NCBI GenBank assembly: GCA_964540695.1
Contig: CAZINS010000013.1
Location: 1 to 13,998 of the forward strand
DNA length: 13,998 nucleotides
Direction of reading: 5' to 3'
From: DYGA01 sp964540695
Lineage (GTDB): Bacteria; Patescibacteriota; Patescibacteriia; S139-126
The notes below the pieces were generated by a model. That model was not told where the DNA came from. It did not search any database and saw nothing but the letters and a program-made list of their open reading frames with translations. Both the position numbers and the translations under genes were made by a program. Position 1 is the stretch's first letter. The number at the start of each line of letters is the position of its first letter. This document shows, piece after piece, positions 1 through 6,510 of the stretch.

Positions 1-17
1 CCGCCCTCACCGGGCTG

Positions 18-54
<37 letters not shown>

Positions 55-288
55 ATCAGCAAAAGTATTTAGCCTTAGCGCATAATCGCGCCAGATTCCC
101 ACAGGATTTCTCGTGTCCCGTGGTACTCAAGAACACTATCAGAGAGTATATAACTCCTTTCGCTGTACGGGGCTATCACCCTCTTTGGCACTTCTTTCCA
201 GAAGTTTCTGCTAGGAAAGTTATATTAATTAGTACTCTCTCTTACATCCTCAAGATATAAACATAGTGTCTTACAACACCCTATAAAG

Positions 289-355
289 CGTTAGGCTTGA
301 GGCCATAATACTACCCATTGTTAACTTCAAAGAAATTAATTCAGAAGCAGTGAAT
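289..355 (-). other. 23S domain I expansion of about 67 nt
   Basis: In the rRNA sense, a conserved-looking 7-bp stem (CTTTATA with TATAAAG, at 356-362 and 282-288) encloses about 67 nt. The same hairpin in B. subtilis, as I recall it, is capped by only a few bases between CAAACC and GGGTTGTAGGACAC. The insert carries a small inner hairpin (GGC-CTCAA-GCC) and no open frame of useful length. It may be retained as an expansion segment or excised. Sequence alone cannot tell which. Confidence 0.65.
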
Positions 356-407
356 CTTTATAAGGTTTAGGCTGTTCCCCGTTCGCTCGCCACTACTAGG
401 GGAATGG

Positions 408-459
408 ATGTCTTTATTATCGAGTCATCAAACATCGTAATAACTCGATATAAAGACAT
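408..459 (-). other. 23S insertion hairpin, about 17 bp stem
   Basis: Arms at 408-425 and 443-459 are complementary with a single one-base bulge (ATGTCTTTATTATCGAGT against ACTCGATATAAAGACAT), leaving a 17-nt loop. The site lies between AAAGAAAACAAC and ATTCCCCTAGTAG, around E. coli 23S position 225-245, where E. coli has only a very short hairpin. It resembles the intervening sequences known from other 23S sites, which RNase III can cut out. Excision here is inference. Confidence 0.75.
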
Positions 460-842
460 GTACAGTTGTTTTCTTTTCCTCCAGGTACTAAGATGTTTCA
501 ATTCCCTGGGTCTTCTTTACACACCTATGTATTCAGTGTGCAATGATTCCGCATTCTCGAAATCGGGTTACCCCATTCGGATATCCCCGGGTCAAAGGTT
601 GCTTGCCACCTCACCGAGGCTTATCGCAGGCTGCTACGTCCTTCATCGTCTTTTGCTGTCAAGGCATCCGCCGTATGCACTTAATAATTTAACCACAAGA
701 ATAGTATTGGCTAATCTTGTGTCAGTAAAAATTGCATTGACTTACTTAACTTACAAACTTACATCAATTTTTAATTTACAGTCATTGCTCAGCACAAATA
801 ATTTTTTATAAATCTTTTCTGCTGACCAATTTTTAGAGAAAC

Positions 843-865
843 AAAAAACCGCTTTTAGCAAGCGG
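843..865 (-). terminator. Intrinsic terminator-like hairpin in the 23S leader
   Basis: On the minus strand CCGCTT, a 5-nt loop and AAGCGG (865-849) are followed directly by six T (848-843), the form of a rho-independent terminator. It sits downstream of the tRNA-Leu gene and of the 23S promoter but upstream of mature 23S. Unless it is overridden it would stop 23S transcription. The stem is only 6 bp, so termination may be partial. Confidence 0.6.
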
Positions 866-905
866 CTGGCAGTTTTTTAGACAACTAAATAGGCCTATCC
901 GCTTG
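849..905 (-). promoter_or_regulatory. Possible antiterminator/terminator switch in the 23S leader
   Basis: Three segments in the minus-strand RNA can pair in mutually exclusive ways. CAAGCGG (905-899) can pair over 7 bp with CCGCTTG (865-859). That same middle segment also forms the 5' arm of the terminator by pairing with AAGCGG (854-849). This is the layout of an attenuator, in which pairing of the first and second segments would free the third and remove the terminator. No leader peptide or known riboswitch class was recognised. The pairing is seen in sequence; the regulatory role is inferred. Confidence 0.4.
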
Positions 906-1012
906 TTTTTTGGTTAAGTATTAAAAGTATTTTCATATATTTCGTGCCTAAGTAGTGTATATTATATTTATATTTTTGGCAAGGGTATAGTGTGGAAAAA
1001 CTCTATATAACT

Positions 1013-1041
1013 ATTATATCATATTTTTTAACTATTGTCAA
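1013..1041 (-). promoter_or_regulatory. 23S rRNA promoter (consensus -35/-10)
   Basis: On the minus strand TTGACA (1041-1036), a 17-nt spacer and TATAAT (1018-1013) form a perfect sigma70-type consensus. The upstream flank is A/T-tract rich, like an UP element. Transcription would start near 1006 and read toward 23S. This is the strongest promoter in the window and the main reason to think that 23S is transcribed independently of 16S. Confidence 0.85.
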
Positions 1042-1137
1042 TTATTTTATAAAAAAGTATATTTATATATAAATTTGGAAAATATTAATGAGTTATATAA
1101 ACTAATTAGTTAAAAATATTCATTATCGAGCTTAGCT

Positions 1138-1224
1138 TGGTGCCGGAGAGAGGACTTGAACCTCCACGGGGTTGCCCCCACCAGCTCCTAAGGCTGGCGT
1201 GTATGCCAATTTCACCACTCCGGC
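1138..1224 (-). tRNA. tRNA-Leu (anticodon UAG)
   Basis: The reverse complement folds as a class II tRNA. The acceptor stem is GCCGGAG/CTCCGGC. The anticodon stem CCAGC/GCTGG encloses the loop CTTAGGA, giving anticodon UAG, which decodes CUA and probably other CUN leucine codons. A long variable arm is GC-paired (GGGG/CCCC), and the T arm is GGAGG-TTCAAGT-CCTCT. The discriminator base is A, as expected for leucine, and the CCA end is encoded (1140-1138). The gene lies between its own promoter and the 23S promoter in the same orientation. No clear terminator separates it from the 23S leader, so tRNA transcripts may read into 23S. Confidence 0.96.
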
Positions 1225-1243
1225 AAATTATTATTAAATAGCA

Positions 1244-1273
1244 ATTATAGTGTAAAAGAAAAAGTGTTGTCAA
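1244..1273 (-). promoter_or_regulatory. tRNA-Leu promoter
   Basis: On the minus strand TTGACA (1273-1268), an 18-nt spacer and TATAAT (1249-1244) lie about 20 nt before the tRNA 5' end. Both hexamers are perfect. The expected start is about 12 nt upstream of the mature tRNA. Its -35 overlaps the -35 of the divergent promoter for the lamin-tail gene. Confidence 0.85.
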
Positions 1274-1295
1274 ACAAGTATTTTTTTTCTAAAAT
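1267..1295 (+). promoter_or_regulatory. Promoter of the lamin-tail protein gene
   Basis: On the plus strand TTGTCA (1267-1272), a 17-nt spacer and TAAAAT (1290-1295) each match 5 of 6 consensus bases. The start would be near 1302, leaving a leader of about 23 nt before the ATG at 1325. The heptamer TTGTCAA at 1267-1273 serves as -35 on both strands. Confidence 0.65.
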
Positions 1296-1324
1296 AAAAT
1301 CAAATAATAATTTATACAAAACTT

Positions 1325-3895
1325 ATGAGAAAAGAGGAGGGTCTCAAAGTTATTTTTATTTACACAACACTTTTGTTAGTTGTGTTTTTTATTTTTCCAA
1401 AAAAAGCTATCACGGAAACTAATCAAATCTTGCCGGGTGATATTATTATCACCGAAATTATGGCAAATCCTAAAATTATTAATGACACCACCGGCGAATG
1501 GTTTGAACTTTACAATCGAACTGAAAATGAAATTGATTTATCAAACTGTGAGGTGACTGACAATGGTACTAATAAATTTACTATTTCACAATTAATTGTT
1601 CCCAATCAATCTTATGTGCTACTGGCACGCAGTAACAATCCTGATGAAAACGGCGGGCTGATACCTGATTATATTTATAATAATTATACTTTAACTAACA
1701 CTGAAGATGCTATTATCATCACTTGCCAAGAAACAGAAATTGACCGGGTGGAATACAGTTCAACTCTTGGTTTTATAATTCCAGACGGTTCGTCTTTTTT
1801 TCTAAAAGACTTACTACTAGACAACAACTCTGGTGATAATTGGTGTGAAGCAACTAGTATATATGGTGATGGCGACAAAGGTACGCCAAAATTTACCAAT
1901 GACGACTGTGGGTCAATAAATAATAATAATCCATCTGTTACTTCTAACAACAATCCACCAGTGGCCGAAGCTGGGCCAAATAAAAACGGCCTGGTAGAAC
2001 AAACAATTCATTTTGATGCCAGCGAATCTTATGATCCTGATGGTGACGCACTAAAATATAGTTGGGATTTTGGTGATGGACAAAAAGCTACTGGTAAAAC
2101 CGTCAGTCATGTTTATCAACAAAAAAATATTTATTTAGTTACGCTCACGGTTGATGATGGTAAAATTTCTCAAACAGATTCACTAACTGTCACCATTACC
2201 GAGTTACCACTTGATAATTTTGTAGGTAAACTAATTATTTCTGAATTAATGCCAAATCCAGCCGGACCTGATGACGATGAATGGATTGAACTTTACAATC
2301 GAACCAATACATCACTAAATTTATCTGGTTTAATCTTATTTGATGCTAGTAATAAAAAATATATATTTAGCAATAATGATTTTGCCTCACTAATAATTCC
2401 CGCCCAAGGCTATTTTTTAGTACCAAGAGCTATTTCCAAAATAAGTTTAAATAATACTCCACCGGAAACTATAACCATAACAGCAGCTAACAAGGAGATA
2501 ATCAATCAGGTAACTTATACGGAAACGGCTAAAGAAGGATGGAGTTTGATTTTTTATGATGATGAATATTATTGGACTCAAACTCCCACGCCTGGCTTTA
2601 GTAATATTTTGAATTTACCCACTGAAGATACAATTACCAATCAAGAAAATGGTACTGAAGTAAATAATACTAGCGACAATGAATTATCAAATTTGTCTCA
2701 AAATTGTCAGCCAGCTAAAAAAAATCAAATAATTTTAAATGAACTTTTGCCATCACCACAAGGTGATGATAGATTATTTGAATTTATTGAAATAAAAAAT
2801 ATATCTTTACAACCAGCCAATCTATGTGGTTGGAGTATCAGCGATCCAACTAAACAATATTTTTTCTCTGACGATGTAACTATTCTTCCCCAAAACTTTT
2901 TTGTTTTGGAATCAGCTATTTCACGTCTCAGTTTAAATAATAATGGCGATCAAATTAGTTTATATGATGCAAGTGATGAACTAGTTGATTTTATTGCTTA
3001 CGGTCGATCAGAAGTTGACTGGTCTTGGTCGCGGACAATAGACAATGAATGGTTCTGGACAAAAAACATAACTCCCCATGAAGAAAATATTTTTTCTATT
3101 AACAATAAAACAATTACTGAGCAACCGCTAATTGCCAAATCAGAAAATTCAAATAATGACTATCAATATGTCCCTTTAGAAGAAATAAATCAAACCGCAA
3201 TTAATGATCGTGTCATTGTAACCGGAATTGTTACTGTACCACCAGGTAAATTGGGCTCACAAATTATGTATGTTATGAATTTATCCGGTTTACAAATCTA
3301 TCAGCATTTTAAAAACTGGCCTGACTTGACTGTAGGAGATAGAGTAGAGATAAGAGGTGTTATATCTTTCCCTGCCGGTCAACCCCGTCTTAAAGTCCAA
3401 ACACCAGAAGACATAACAATTTTAGAAAAAAATCAAATTAATAAAATTGTTATGCCAATTGTTAGTACTGATGAGTTGAGTGAAGAAATAATCGGTTCAT
3501 TAGTAAGTTTGGTTGGCACAGCTGTGGAGGTGAAAAAAAATAGTTTGCTATTGGCCGATGACCAAGGAGAAATTAATTTAGTTATTAAACCATCCACAGA
3601 AATTAAGTTGCCGCCAATTAAAGAGGGTGATATACTTGAAGCAATTGGAATAATTGATAAAACAACAGCTGGTTGGCGGTTACTCCCTAGGTACAATGAA
3701 GATATAAAAATTATTGAAGTGCAAGGTTTTGCCACTGCTGCACCAATTTTGGCAAATGATAAAATAAATACTGCCAAAACAAATAATTATAAATTTATCA
3801 ATTATTTATACCTTACTTTAATTGCTATTATAATTTTACTAAGTGGACTAATTTACAAATTAAAAAAACAACAATATGGATACACCAACCACTAA
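1325..3895 (+). CDS. Secreted/membrane-anchored lamin-tail domain protein with PKD domain and OB-like tail
   Basis: This 856-residue protein begins with a basic N-terminus and a hydrophobic segment (about 9-24), a signal peptide or anchor. Three lamin-tail-like beta domains follow at about 38-195, 301-428 and 467-589, each with the typical I-x-E-hydrophobic start and a WFELYN / WIELYN / FEFIEIKN motif. A PKD domain lies at about 211-293, with DPDGD and the WDFGDG signature. Residues about 616-800 look like one or two OB-fold units (VIVTGIVTVPPG..., GDRVEIRG..., GDILEAIG). A C-terminal TM helix (about 826-846) is followed by a basic tail, so the bulk is probably outside the membrane. Such domains usually mediate adhesion or surface-polymer contacts, and no catalytic site is evident. 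The ATG has no Shine-Dalgarno site. A GAGGAGG just inside the gene has no ATG, GTG or TTG at a suitable distance. Confidence 0.9.
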   Translation: MRKEEGLKVIFIYTTLLLVVFFIFPKKAITETNQILPGDIIITEIMANPKIINDTTGEWFELYNRTENEIDLSNCEVTDNGTNKFTISQLIVPNQSYVLLARSNNPDENGGLIPDYIYNNYTLTNTEDAIIITCQETEIDRVEYSSTLGFIIPDGSSFFLKDLLLDNNSGDNWCEATSIYGDGDKGTPKFTNDDCGSINNNNPSVTSNNNPPVAEAGPNKNGLVEQTIHFDASESYDPDGDALKYSWDFGDGQKATGKTVSHVYQQKNIYLVTLTVDDGKISQTDSLTVTITELPLDNFVGKLIISELMPNPAGPDDDEWIELYNRTNTSLNLSGLILFDASNKKYIFSNNDFASLIIPAQGYFLVPRAISKISLNNTPPETITITAANKEIINQVTYTETAKEGWSLIFYDDEYYWTQTPTPGFSNILNLPTEDTITNQENGTEVNNTSDNELSNLSQNCQPAKKNQIILNELLPSPQGDDRLFEFIEIKNISLQPANLCGWSISDPTKQYFFSDDVTILPQNFFVLESAISRLSLNNNGDQISLYDASDELVDFIAYGRSEVDWSWSRTIDNEWFWTKNITPHEENIFSINNKTITEQPLIAKSENSNNDYQYVPLEEINQTAINDRVIVTGIVTVPPGKLGSQIMYVMNLSGLQIYQHFKNWPDLTVGDRVEIRGVISFPAGQPRLKVQTPEDITILEKNQINKIVMPIVSTDELSEEIIGSLVSLVGTAVEVKKNSLLLADDQGEINLVIKPSTEIKLPPIKEGDILEAIGIIDKTTAGWRLLPRYNEDIKIIEVQGFATAAPILANDKINTAKTNNYKFINYLYLTLIAIIILLSGLIYKLKKQQYGYTNH

Positions 3896-4097
3896 AAAGC
3901 TAACTGATTTTGACAACTTTTGGAAAATCATTGCTTTAGTATCTGTGGCTGTAATCGCTGAAGGCGTAATTCTCTGGGCAGCTACTTCCGACATGGCAGT
4001 AAATTGGACTTACGATACTGTCATTGCTCCTCGAGTAGTTGCACAAGAAACAGTTGAAGCCGGCGCGCAAAGCGGCGGAGAAATGATTAGTGAATAA
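3876..4097 (+). CDS. Small single-pass membrane protein, unknown function
   Basis: A 73-residue protein with a charged N-terminus, one clear TM helix (about 18-37, IIALVSVAVIAEGVILWAA) and a polar, Gly/Ala/Glu-rich tail of about 35 residues. It starts 20 nt inside the end of the lamin-tail gene in another frame, so it is probably translated by coupling and may act with that protein. I do not recognise a family. Support for it being real comes from the compact overlap, the coherent topology, and the good fit between its stop (4097) and the hairpin that follows. A chance open frame is less likely but not excluded. Confidence 0.65.
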   Translation: MDTPTTKKLTDFDNFWKIIALVSVAVIAEGVILWAATSDMAVNWTYDTVIAPRVVAQETVEAGAQSGGEMISE

Positions 4098-4103
4098 AAT
4101 AAA

Positions 4104-4249
4104 TAAAAAGGCCCATTATACTGCGGACAAGAAAATTTTTATAAGGAGCATTAAAAGCTAAAAGCCTTTAAAATCCTAATAAAAATCCCCATGCTTGTCG
4201 TGCCCGCAGAATAATGGGCTTTTTTTAAATTGTTTTTTTAGTGCTAACT
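4104..4249 (-). ncRNA. Candidate small RNA, rod-shaped, own promoter (unrecognised class)
   Basis: Downstream of a strong minus-strand promoter (4282-4254) the transcript would begin near 4249-4247 and contain a 109-nt hairpin (4219-4111) ending in CC and a U tract (4109-4105). In order from the base the pairs are 4111-4119/4211-4219 (9 bp), 4121-4126/4204-4209 (6), 4127-4131/4194-4198 (5, with a 5-nt bulge GCACG), 4132-4134/4187-4189 (three G-U), 4135-4142/4179-4186 (8), 4144-4147/4174-4177 (4), 4151-4155/4167-4171 (5), a U-G pair, and 4157-4159/4163-4165 closing a UUU loop. That makes about 44 pairs. Four of them are G-U on the minus strand but A/C mismatches on the plus strand, which favours a minus-strand RNA. 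The overall rod shape recalls 6S RNA, but I see no diagnostic 6S, SRP, tmRNA or RNase P motif. Confidence 0.55.
4105..4226 (+). terminator. Same hairpin acting as plus-strand terminator
   Basis: Read on the plus strand the long hairpin ends in GGGC followed by seven T (4220-4226), so it can also end transcription of the lamin-tail/small-protein unit. A hairpin of 109 nt is far longer than a normal terminator, which is why an RNA gene is proposed on the other strand. Confidence 0.55.
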
Positions 4250-4253
4250 GAGT

Positions 4254-4282
4254 ATCATAGCAAAAGTTTTTTAACTTGTCAA
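4254..4282 (-). promoter_or_regulatory. Promoter for the candidate small RNA
   Basis: On the minus strand TTGACA (4282-4277), a 17-nt spacer and TATGAT (4259-4254) match 11 of 12 consensus bases. It lies beyond the slipin terminator. The only structure downstream on that strand before the plus-strand genes is the rod hairpin. Confidence 0.7.
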
Positions 4283-4351
4283 GAGTAATAAAAAATACAT
4301 TTAAATTAATCTAAAAAATTAAAAGTTTATTTTATTTTATAATTTAACAAA

Positions 4352-4376
4352 TCAGCCCGCCGGAACGGCGGGCTGA
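4352..4376 (-). terminator. Terminator of the slipin gene
   Basis: An 11-bp perfect GC-rich stem (TCAGCCCGCCG with CGGCGGGCTGA) has a 3-nt loop. On the minus strand it is followed by ATTTGTTAAATT. It lies 28 nt past the slipin stop codon. The T tract is interrupted, but the stem is very stable. Confidence 0.75.
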
Positions 4377-4403
4377 AACTTTTAATTAACTGTTTTTTTA
4401 ATT

Positions 4404-5147
4404 TTAATTTTCTTTATTGGTTATCTTTTCAAAAGCACGTAATATTTCCAAAGGTATAGCAAAAATTATTGTGTTTGATTGATCAGAACTGACGTCATTC
4501 AAAGTACTTAGAGTGCGTAAATGTAAAGCTCCTTGTTTACTTGATAAAATACCAGCAGCTTTAGCTAAATTTTCTGCAGCGGCCACTTCACCAGCTGATT
4601 TAATAACTACACTACGTCTTTCGCGCTCTGCTTCAGCTTGTTTAGCAATCACTCGTTGCATATCATCCGGCAAAATTATATCTTTTAACTCTACACTTTC
4701 TACGCTTATACCCCAGGGGTCAGTTGCTTTATCGACTATTAGTTTAATTTTTTGAGCAGCTGTTTCACGATTAGCCAATAATTCATCCAACTCTAATTCA
4801 CCACACACGTTACGCATAGTAGTTTGTGCCAATTGTGAAACCGCGTACTGAAATTTTTCTACTTCTAAAAAAGCTTTATCGACAGCTCTTACCTTGTAAT
4901 AAATTACGGCATTGATTTTAGCCGAAACATTATCCCGCGTAATAGTTTCTTGAAAAGGTACATCCACTGCTTTAACACGAATATCCACCTTGGTCATACT
5001 TTGAATAATTGGCCAAATCAAACGCCAACCCGGATCTAATACTTTAACAAATTTACCCAGCTGAAATTTGACTCCCCGTTCATATTGATTGACTTGACGA
5101 ATACTGCTAATAATTAAAATTAAAACAAAACCAATAAAATACCACAT
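4404..5147 (-). CDS. Slipin / stomatin-like SPFH (Band 7) membrane protein
   Basis: A 247-residue protein with a short N-terminal membrane hairpin or TM segment (about 2-15) followed by an SPFH/Band 7 domain (about 18-185). Hallmarks are VNQYERGVKFQLGK, DPGWRLIWP, the RVKAVDVPFQETITRD stretch, VIYYKV, and WGISVESVELKDIILP. The helical segment after it (QAEAERERR...AEGE-type repeats, about 168-200) is the usual oligomerising coiled coil. Length and layout fit bacterial slipins, which form membrane scaffold rings. Slipins often sit beside an NfeD-type partner, but none is present here. The ATG has no Shine-Dalgarno site (upstream TTTTATAAAATAT). The gene is divergent from ruvB and monocistronic. 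Confidence 0.92.
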   Translation of the reverse strand: MWYFIGFVLILIISSIRQVNQYERGVKFQLGKFVKVLDPGWRLIWPIIQSMTKVDIRVKAVDVPFQETITRDNVSAKINAVIYYKVRAVDKAFLEVEKFQYAVSQLAQTTMRNVCGELELDELLANRETAAQKIKLIVDKATDPWGISVESVELKDIILPDDMQRVIAKQAEAERERRSVVIKSAGEVAAAENLAKAAGILSSKQGALHLRTLSTLNDVSSDQSNTIIFAIPLEILRAFEKITNKEN

Positions 5148-5249
5148 ATATTTTATAAAATAATTAGTACATTTTAATTATAATAAAACTAATCAATATT
5201 AGCCATAATTACTTGTCAAAGGAGGCTAATACGGTTAATCTTAAAACAT
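5148..5249. promoter_or_regulatory. Divergent slipin/ruvB control region, promoters uncertain
   Basis: The palindromic ATTATAAT (5177-5184) gives a TATAAT on both strands, but neither has a good -35 at 17 nt. A TTGTCAA (5213-5219) could be a -35 for either strand. On the plus strand a poor TAATCT (5236-5241) follows at 17 nt and would put the start a few bases before the ruvB ATG. AAAGGAGG at 5218-5225 is a perfect anti-Shine-Dalgarno match but lies 24 nt before the ATG, with no start codon at normal spacing. Confidence 0.35.
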
Positions 5250-6269
5250 ATGACAGAAAGAATAATCTCACCAACCAGTAAAGATGAGGACATAAAACTA
5301 GATCAAACTTTACGGCCAAAAACTATGGCTGATTTTGTTGGTCAAGATAAAATTAAACAAAATTTAGAAATTTTTATAGCTGCTGCCAAAAAAAGAAATG
5401 AGCCAATTGAACATACTCTGCTTTATGGGCCACCGGGGCTGGGCAAAACTTCACTGGCTCATATTATTGCCACTGAAATGAACGCTCAAATTAGAATCAC
5501 TTCCGGACCAGCTATTGAACGGAGTGGGGATCTAGCGGCCATTTTAACCAATTTATCTGATGGAGATATTTTATTTATTGACGAAATTCATCGACTTAAT
5601 AAAGTAGTGGAGGAAATTTTATATCCGGCCATGGAAGACTTTGCTCTTGATATCATAGTCGGCAAAGGTCCCTCAGCTAGAACCTTACGAATTGACTTAC
5701 CTCATTTTAGTATTATTGGAGCTACTACTAGATATCATTTACTTTCTTCACCCTTAAGAGATCGTTTTGGTTCAACTTGGCGACTTGATTTTTATACGTA
5801 TGATAATATTACCAGCATCATAAAAAGAGCAGCTAAAATTTTAAATTTTTCCATTGATGAAGAGTCGGCTAAATTATTATCTACCCGTGCTCGACAAACA
5901 CCGCGTATTGCCATACGGCTTCTAAAAAGAATCAGAGATTATGCTGATATAAAAAATCACGGTCAAATTAATCCTACAGTTACCAACGAAGCTCTAGCTC
6001 TACTTGATATTGATGCCATGGGTTTAGACGAGATTGATAGAAGGTTGTTACAAATTATTATTGAAAAATATCAAGGTGGTCCGGTGGGACTGGGAACTTT
6101 AGCTGCTTCACTATCTGAAGATATTGGCACTATTGATGAAATTTATGAACCTTGGCTGATGCAACTTGGATTTCTAGCTCGTACGCCTAAAGGTAGAACG
6201 GCTACTAAACTGGCCTATGAACATTTGGGATTACCAATCCCCATTAATAAGCAAGATACTTTATTATAA
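5250..6269 (+). CDS. ruvB: Holliday junction branch migration ATPase RuvB
   Basis: At 339 residues this matches the usual RuvB length. It opens with LRPKTMADFVGQ, then has Walker A GPPGLGKT (60-67) and Walker B DEIH (111-114). The sensor stretch GATTR and the arginine-finger region LRDRFG follow, then the C-terminal winged helix with GGPVGLGTLA and the ARTPKGR end. RuvB is the hexameric motor that, with RuvA, drives branch migration of Holliday junctions, which RuvC resolves. Neither ruvA nor ruvC is adjacent. The start at 5250 fits the family N-terminus although its only Shine-Dalgarno-like sequence is 24 nt away. It heads a tight run with the next three genes. Confidence 0.97.
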   Translation: MTERIISPTSKDEDIKLDQTLRPKTMADFVGQDKIKQNLEIFIAAAKKRNEPIEHTLLYGPPGLGKTSLAHIIATEMNAQIRITSGPAIERSGDLAAILTNLSDGDILFIDEIHRLNKVVEEILYPAMEDFALDIIVGKGPSARTLRIDLPHFSIIGATTRYHLLSSPLRDRFGSTWRLDFYTYDNITSIIKRAAKILNFSIDEESAKLLSTRARQTPRIAIRLLKRIRDYADIKNHGQINPTVTNEALALLDIDAMGLDEIDRRLLQIIIEKYQGGPVGLGTLAASLSEDIGTIDEIYEPWLMQLGFLARTPKGRTATKLAYEHLGLPIPINKQDTLL

Positions 6270-6270
6270 T

Positions 6271-6510
6271 ATGACTTTTTATCTTTGGTACTTACTTTTT
6301 CCTTATGCCATTCTTAGTTTGGTAATTAGCATTATGGCTTTATTTAATTTGTATCATATTATACGTTTTAGTTTTTCCAACTCAACTTCAACTATTACTG
6401 CTCTTATTTACTTAGTTGGACTAATAATTATTTTACTTGCTTCGATTATTAGTATCTTACAATACGACTGGACACAAACTATTGAAATTAATTTATCTTT
6501 AAATGCTTAA
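6271..6510 (+). CDS. Small two-TM membrane protein, unknown function
   Basis: A 79-residue protein with two hydrophobic helices (about 4-30 and 43-62) joined by a Ser/Thr-rich turn, and a short polar C-terminus. The start at 6271 is chosen because it falls one base after the ruvB stop. An upstream ATG at 6217 in the same frame would extend 52 bases into ruvB and add a polar stretch unlike the rest. Its last 8 bases overlap the start of the next gene (ATGCTTAA), which suggests coupled translation with the PH-like protein. I do not recognise a family. The position in the operon points to a membrane role beside its neighbour. Confidence 0.7.
   Translation: MTFYLWYLLFPYAILSLVISIMALFNLYHIIRFSFSNSTSTITALIYLVGLIIILLASIISILQYDWTQTIEINLSLNA

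Larger units (their letters stand above)
695..1006 (-). other. 23S rRNA leader region, non-coding
   Basis: About 310 nt lie between the inferred 23S transcription start and the mature 5' end. The region is very AT-rich, with no tRNA, no open frame that looks coding, and no convincing boxA-type antitermination site that I can see. Its one obvious structure is the hairpin system at 843-905. The stretch immediately before the mature end should hold half of the 23S processing stem, but the matching 3' half lies outside the window. Confidence 0.6.

Noticed and set aside
695..840. A NusB-type boxA or a second promoter close to mature 23S
   Set aside because: TTTCTCTAAAA and TACTAT resemble the elements only loosely, and the consensus promoter at 1013-1041 makes a second one unnecessary.
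1334..1354. GAGGAGG inside the lamin-tail gene pointing to an ATT start at 1352
   Set aside because: ATT starts are very rare, and the shorter form would lose the basic residues before the hydrophobic segment. The ATG at 1325 also has a promoter at a fitting distance.
1684..3777. Minus-strand open frames inside the lamin-tail gene
   Set aside because: They overlap a long gene with clear domains and have no promoter, start signal or recognisable motif.
4111..4219. Reading the rod hairpin as a miniature transposable element with 20-bp terminal inverted repeats
   Set aside because: Complementarity continues almost to the centre, no target-site duplication is visible, and the U tract and promoter fit an RNA gene better. 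A search for further copies in the genome would settle it.
6217..6270. Upstream start at 6217 for the small two-TM protein
   Set aside because: It would overlap ruvB by more than 50 bases and add an uncharacteristic polar N-terminus. The ATG at 6271 directly after the ruvB stop fits better.
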